From assembly GCA_947467405.1 (NCBI GenBank), contig CANIIN010000016.1, positions 1 through 14,278 of the forward strand: a stretch of 14,278 nt of DNA. The letters are read 5' to 3'. The notes below the pieces were generated by a model that had not been told where the DNA came from, searched no databases, and was given only the letters and a program-made list of their open reading frames with translations. Below, in pieces: positions 12,295-14,278 of this stretch (position 1 is the stretch's first letter; every line of letters begins with the position of its first letter). The DNA comes from Betaproteobacteria bacterium (lineage in GTDB: Bacteria > Pseudomonadota > Gammaproteobacteria > Burkholderiales > SG8-39). A program made the translations under genes and the position numbers.

Positions 12295-14278
12295 CACCAG
12301 CCCTTCAATGCGGATCCGGCCGGTTGCACCGCCGGCACCGCGCTGTAGTCCGAACCCTTCTTCAAGTCCCGGCGTACTTTGGCGCCGGCGATGGCGGCGG
12401 CAATGCGCACGTGGACATCGGTGTTTTCGAACACGCCGCCGAACAGGTCCGCGCCGGCCCCGCTGGCGCTGAGCGGCACGTCGTCGCCGGAGTGCGGTGC
12501 GATGTTCACGCTGCCCTCGGTCTTGTTGGCGCCACCCGGCACCGACCGCGTCGGCATGTTGCCGGTCATCAGCAGTCCATCCGGCGCTCGCAACGGGTTC
12601 GGCAACGCCGCGCTCTTGCCGTTGGTCGGTTCGAGCGGCTGGAAATTGGTCAGGAAGTTGGTGCTGTAGGTCGGGCGCCCGCCATCCTCGATGATCAGCT
12701 TCACTTCGGGATCAGGATCGTCCGGATAGCCGTCGTTGCGTGAGCTGACATAGGTCGGGAAGGTCGCGTCGTTGAAGGTGCCGATGACGTCCTGCAGCGC
12801 ACAGGGACGATTCGCCTCGCCGGCCGCGCCCAGCGTGAGCGGATACTGCGTGCCGGAGAAGCAGCCGCCCGGCGGCGTCACCCCGCCTGCGGAGATGGCG
12901 CCCGGCATGGCCACACCGATGATGGTTTCGGGCTGCGCGTGGTCGGCGGTCACCACCACCAATGCATCTTTGCGCTTGGCCAGACTGCCCGTCACCCAAC
13001 CCAGCGTCTCGTCCAGCTCCAGCGCCTCGTAAACGACCCGTTCGTATTCCAGCGGATGCGCCAGTTTGTCGGTTTGCGATTGCTCGACCAGCAGGATCCA
13101 GCCGCCCTTGCCACCTTTGGCGCCAGCGAGTTTGTCCAGCACGGTGACGGCCTTCTTCACCATCTCCACCTTGGAGGGCACGGCGCGGAAGCACTCGGCG
13201 ATGGTGGCGCCGCAACCGCTGCCGAACGGCGGCGCGCCGGCCATGCCGATTTCCGGGGCGTCGGCCGTGCGGCCGCGGATGGTGGCGAGCCCGCGCGCGA
13301 CGCGACGATCCAGCACACCGGGAATATTGTCGGCGCCCAGGCCGCTGGAGGTGGTGCGGAATTCGCCGGTGAAGATCCCAAGCAGCGGCTTGTCGTCGGG
13401 CGCTGCGTTCAGCTCGGAGAGGTTGCGCGCCGTGGCATAGCCACGCGACGGCGCGATGTCGGCGAACAGATCGACATCGCCGCGGCCGTCGTTGGCGCCG
13501 CCATACTGATAGAAACTTTTCAGCGCCGGATTGGTTTTCGCCATCCAGTCTCGTGCGCCGCCGCCGAGAATCACGTCCAGCGGCTGCGCCAGATCGGCCA
13601 GCGCAGCGAAGCCGCTGGCGGGTTGCGAGGTCTTGTCCGCGTAGTAACCGATCATCTGCTGCGCGATGGCTGCGCGCGCGGAGCGGGCACGAGAGTGCGC
13701 CGCCACGGCGGCGGGCGTGGCATCGGTCACAAACGCATCGGTCACGACGCCAGTCTTCCAGCCACGGGTGCGCTTCATGAATTGCCACAGCGTTTCGATG
13801 CGCGGATTGTCGAGCCCGTTCTCCGGCGTATTGTCCACCGACACGTTGAGCGCATTGTTGGACTGCTTCATGCCCGTGACATAGCTCGCCATGCCCGGCG
13901 CCGAGTCGGTGATGATGCTGTCGAACGACGAGGTCTTCACAAAGCCGTATTCGTCCATGCTATCGAGATGGAGCGCTCCTTGCGAGCGGCCCTCGTACAC
14001 GCCCTTGCCGACGATGCGCGCCGCGGTCCGGATCGGCAGGCCGACCCCGTCGCCGAGGAAGAACACCACGCGGTTGATTTCGGTGCGCCCGCCGCCCTTG
14101 CCCCCTTCACCGAACGGCGAGACCGCCACCGGATAGGTATTGGTGATGTGCCGCTCCATGCCGTCGACCTCGACCACCGCGTCCACCTTGTAGATGCCGG
14201 CCTTGTCGAACGACAGGTTGCGCGCCGTCGCGCCATACAGCATGGGCGACGGCGGCGTGCCGCTCTCCAGCCCGGCGC
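12294..14278 (-). CDS. PhoA-class alkaline phosphatase (5' end beyond right edge)
   Basis: This zinc/magnesium phosphomonoesterase of the alkaline phosphatase superfamily is presumably exported. 660 residues are visible, so the full protein is larger than E. coli PhoA (471). The visible N-terminal part (LSFDKAGIYKVDAVVEVDG) looks like the end of an Ig-like beta domain. The catalytic core keeps the E. coli residues: FLGDG (Asp51), TDSAPGM with the nucleophile serine at 13904-13902 (Ser102), TDATPAA (Asp153, Thr155) followed by AHSRAR with Arg166 at the right distance, VEQSQTDKLAH (Glu322, Asp327, Lys328, His331 spacing exact), VTADHA (Asp369, His370) and APHSGDD (His412). About 150 residues separate VTADHA from APHSGDD, longer than in E. 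coli. The frame continues past the internal ATG at 14243 to the edge, so the true start is off-window. The stop overlaps the start of the small Ig-like gene. Confidence 0.93.
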   Translation of the reverse strand, partial: AGLESGTPPSPMLYGATARNLSFDKAGIYKVDAVVEVDGMERHITNTYPVAVSPFGEGGKGGGRTEINRVVFFLGDGVGLPIRTAARIVGKGVYEGRSQGALHLDSMDEYGFVKTSSFDSIITDSAPGMASYVTGMKQSNNALNVSVDNTPENGLDNPRIETLWQFMKRTRGWKTGVVTDAFVTDATPAAVAAHSRARSARAAIAQQMIGYYADKTSQPASGFAALADLAQPLDVILGGGARDWMAKTNPALKSFYQYGGANDGRGDVDLFADIAPSRGYATARNLSELNAAPDDKPLLGIFTGEFRTTSSGLGADNIPGVLDRRVARGLATIRGRTADAPEIGMAGAPPFGSGCGATIAECFRAVPSKVEMVKKAVTVLDKLAGAKGGKGGWILLVEQSQTDKLAHPLEYERVVYEALELDETLGWVTGSLAKRKDALVVVTADHAQPETIIGVAMPGAISAGGVTPPGGCFSGTQYPLTLGAAGEANRPCALQDVIGTFNDATFPTYVSSRNDGYPDDPDPEVKLIIEDGGRPTYSTNFLTNFQPLEPTNGKSAALPNPLRAPDGLLMTGNMPTRSVPGGANKTEGSVNIAPHSGDDVPLSASGAGADLFGGVFENTDVHVRIAAAIAGAKVRRDLKKGSDYSAVPAVQPAGSALKGW

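Noticed and set aside
1..14278. Phage, insertion sequence, CRISPR array or transferred island
   Set aside because: No transposase, integrase, spaced repeats, tRNA or abrupt composition change was seen; codon use looks alike across the genes.

Overview
This window comes from a GC-rich proteobacterium, most likely a betaproteobacterium (Rhodocyclales or Nitrosomonadales type). That placement is inferred from GC-rich codon use, the gene families and the phoU/ppx//ppk arrangement; the window holds no rRNA or other marker that would fix the taxon. It contains twelve protein genes, two of them cut by the window edges. I see no tRNA, rRNA, insertion sequence, CRISPR array or phage gene. No gap between genes exceeds about 180 bases.

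Left part (1-4576) is polyphosphate metabolism and phosphate signalling. On the minus strand lie phoU and then ppx (exopolyphosphatase, 3' end off the left edge). Divergent from them, on the plus strand, is ppk (polyphosphate kinase). The 176-base divergent gap carries a good Pho-box promoter facing phoU and a weaker one facing ppk.

Middle part (4633-9250) is a minus-strand operon read right to left: TonB-dependent outer-membrane receptor, exbB, exbD, tonB, cytochrome b561. Receptor/exbB and exbD/tonB overlap, the exbB/exbD gap is 3 bases and the gap before the cytochrome is 43 bases. The promoter region of the receptor holds three 7-bp units at an exact 11-bp period, matching a PhoB-binding site. 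This makes a complete TonB transport system that is probably induced by phosphate starvation.

Right part (9383-14278), same strand, reads from the right edge: a PhoA-class alkaline phosphatase (5' end off the edge), a small secreted Ig-like protein translationally coupled to it, a ZntB/CorA-type divalent metal transporter, and a secreted purple-acid-phosphatase-like metallophosphoesterase.

Taken together the window reads as a phosphate island. Two exported phosphatases could release phosphate from organic esters, a Pho-box-linked receptor with its own ExbBD-TonB motor could import a phosphorus-containing or phosphate-complexed substrate, and PhoU/PPK/PPX would handle sensing and storage as polyphosphate. 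The zinc-type transporter and cytochrome b561 may supply or handle the metals the phosphatases need. The individual family assignments are strong. The PhoB control is read from sequence pattern only, and the shared function of the cluster is inference.
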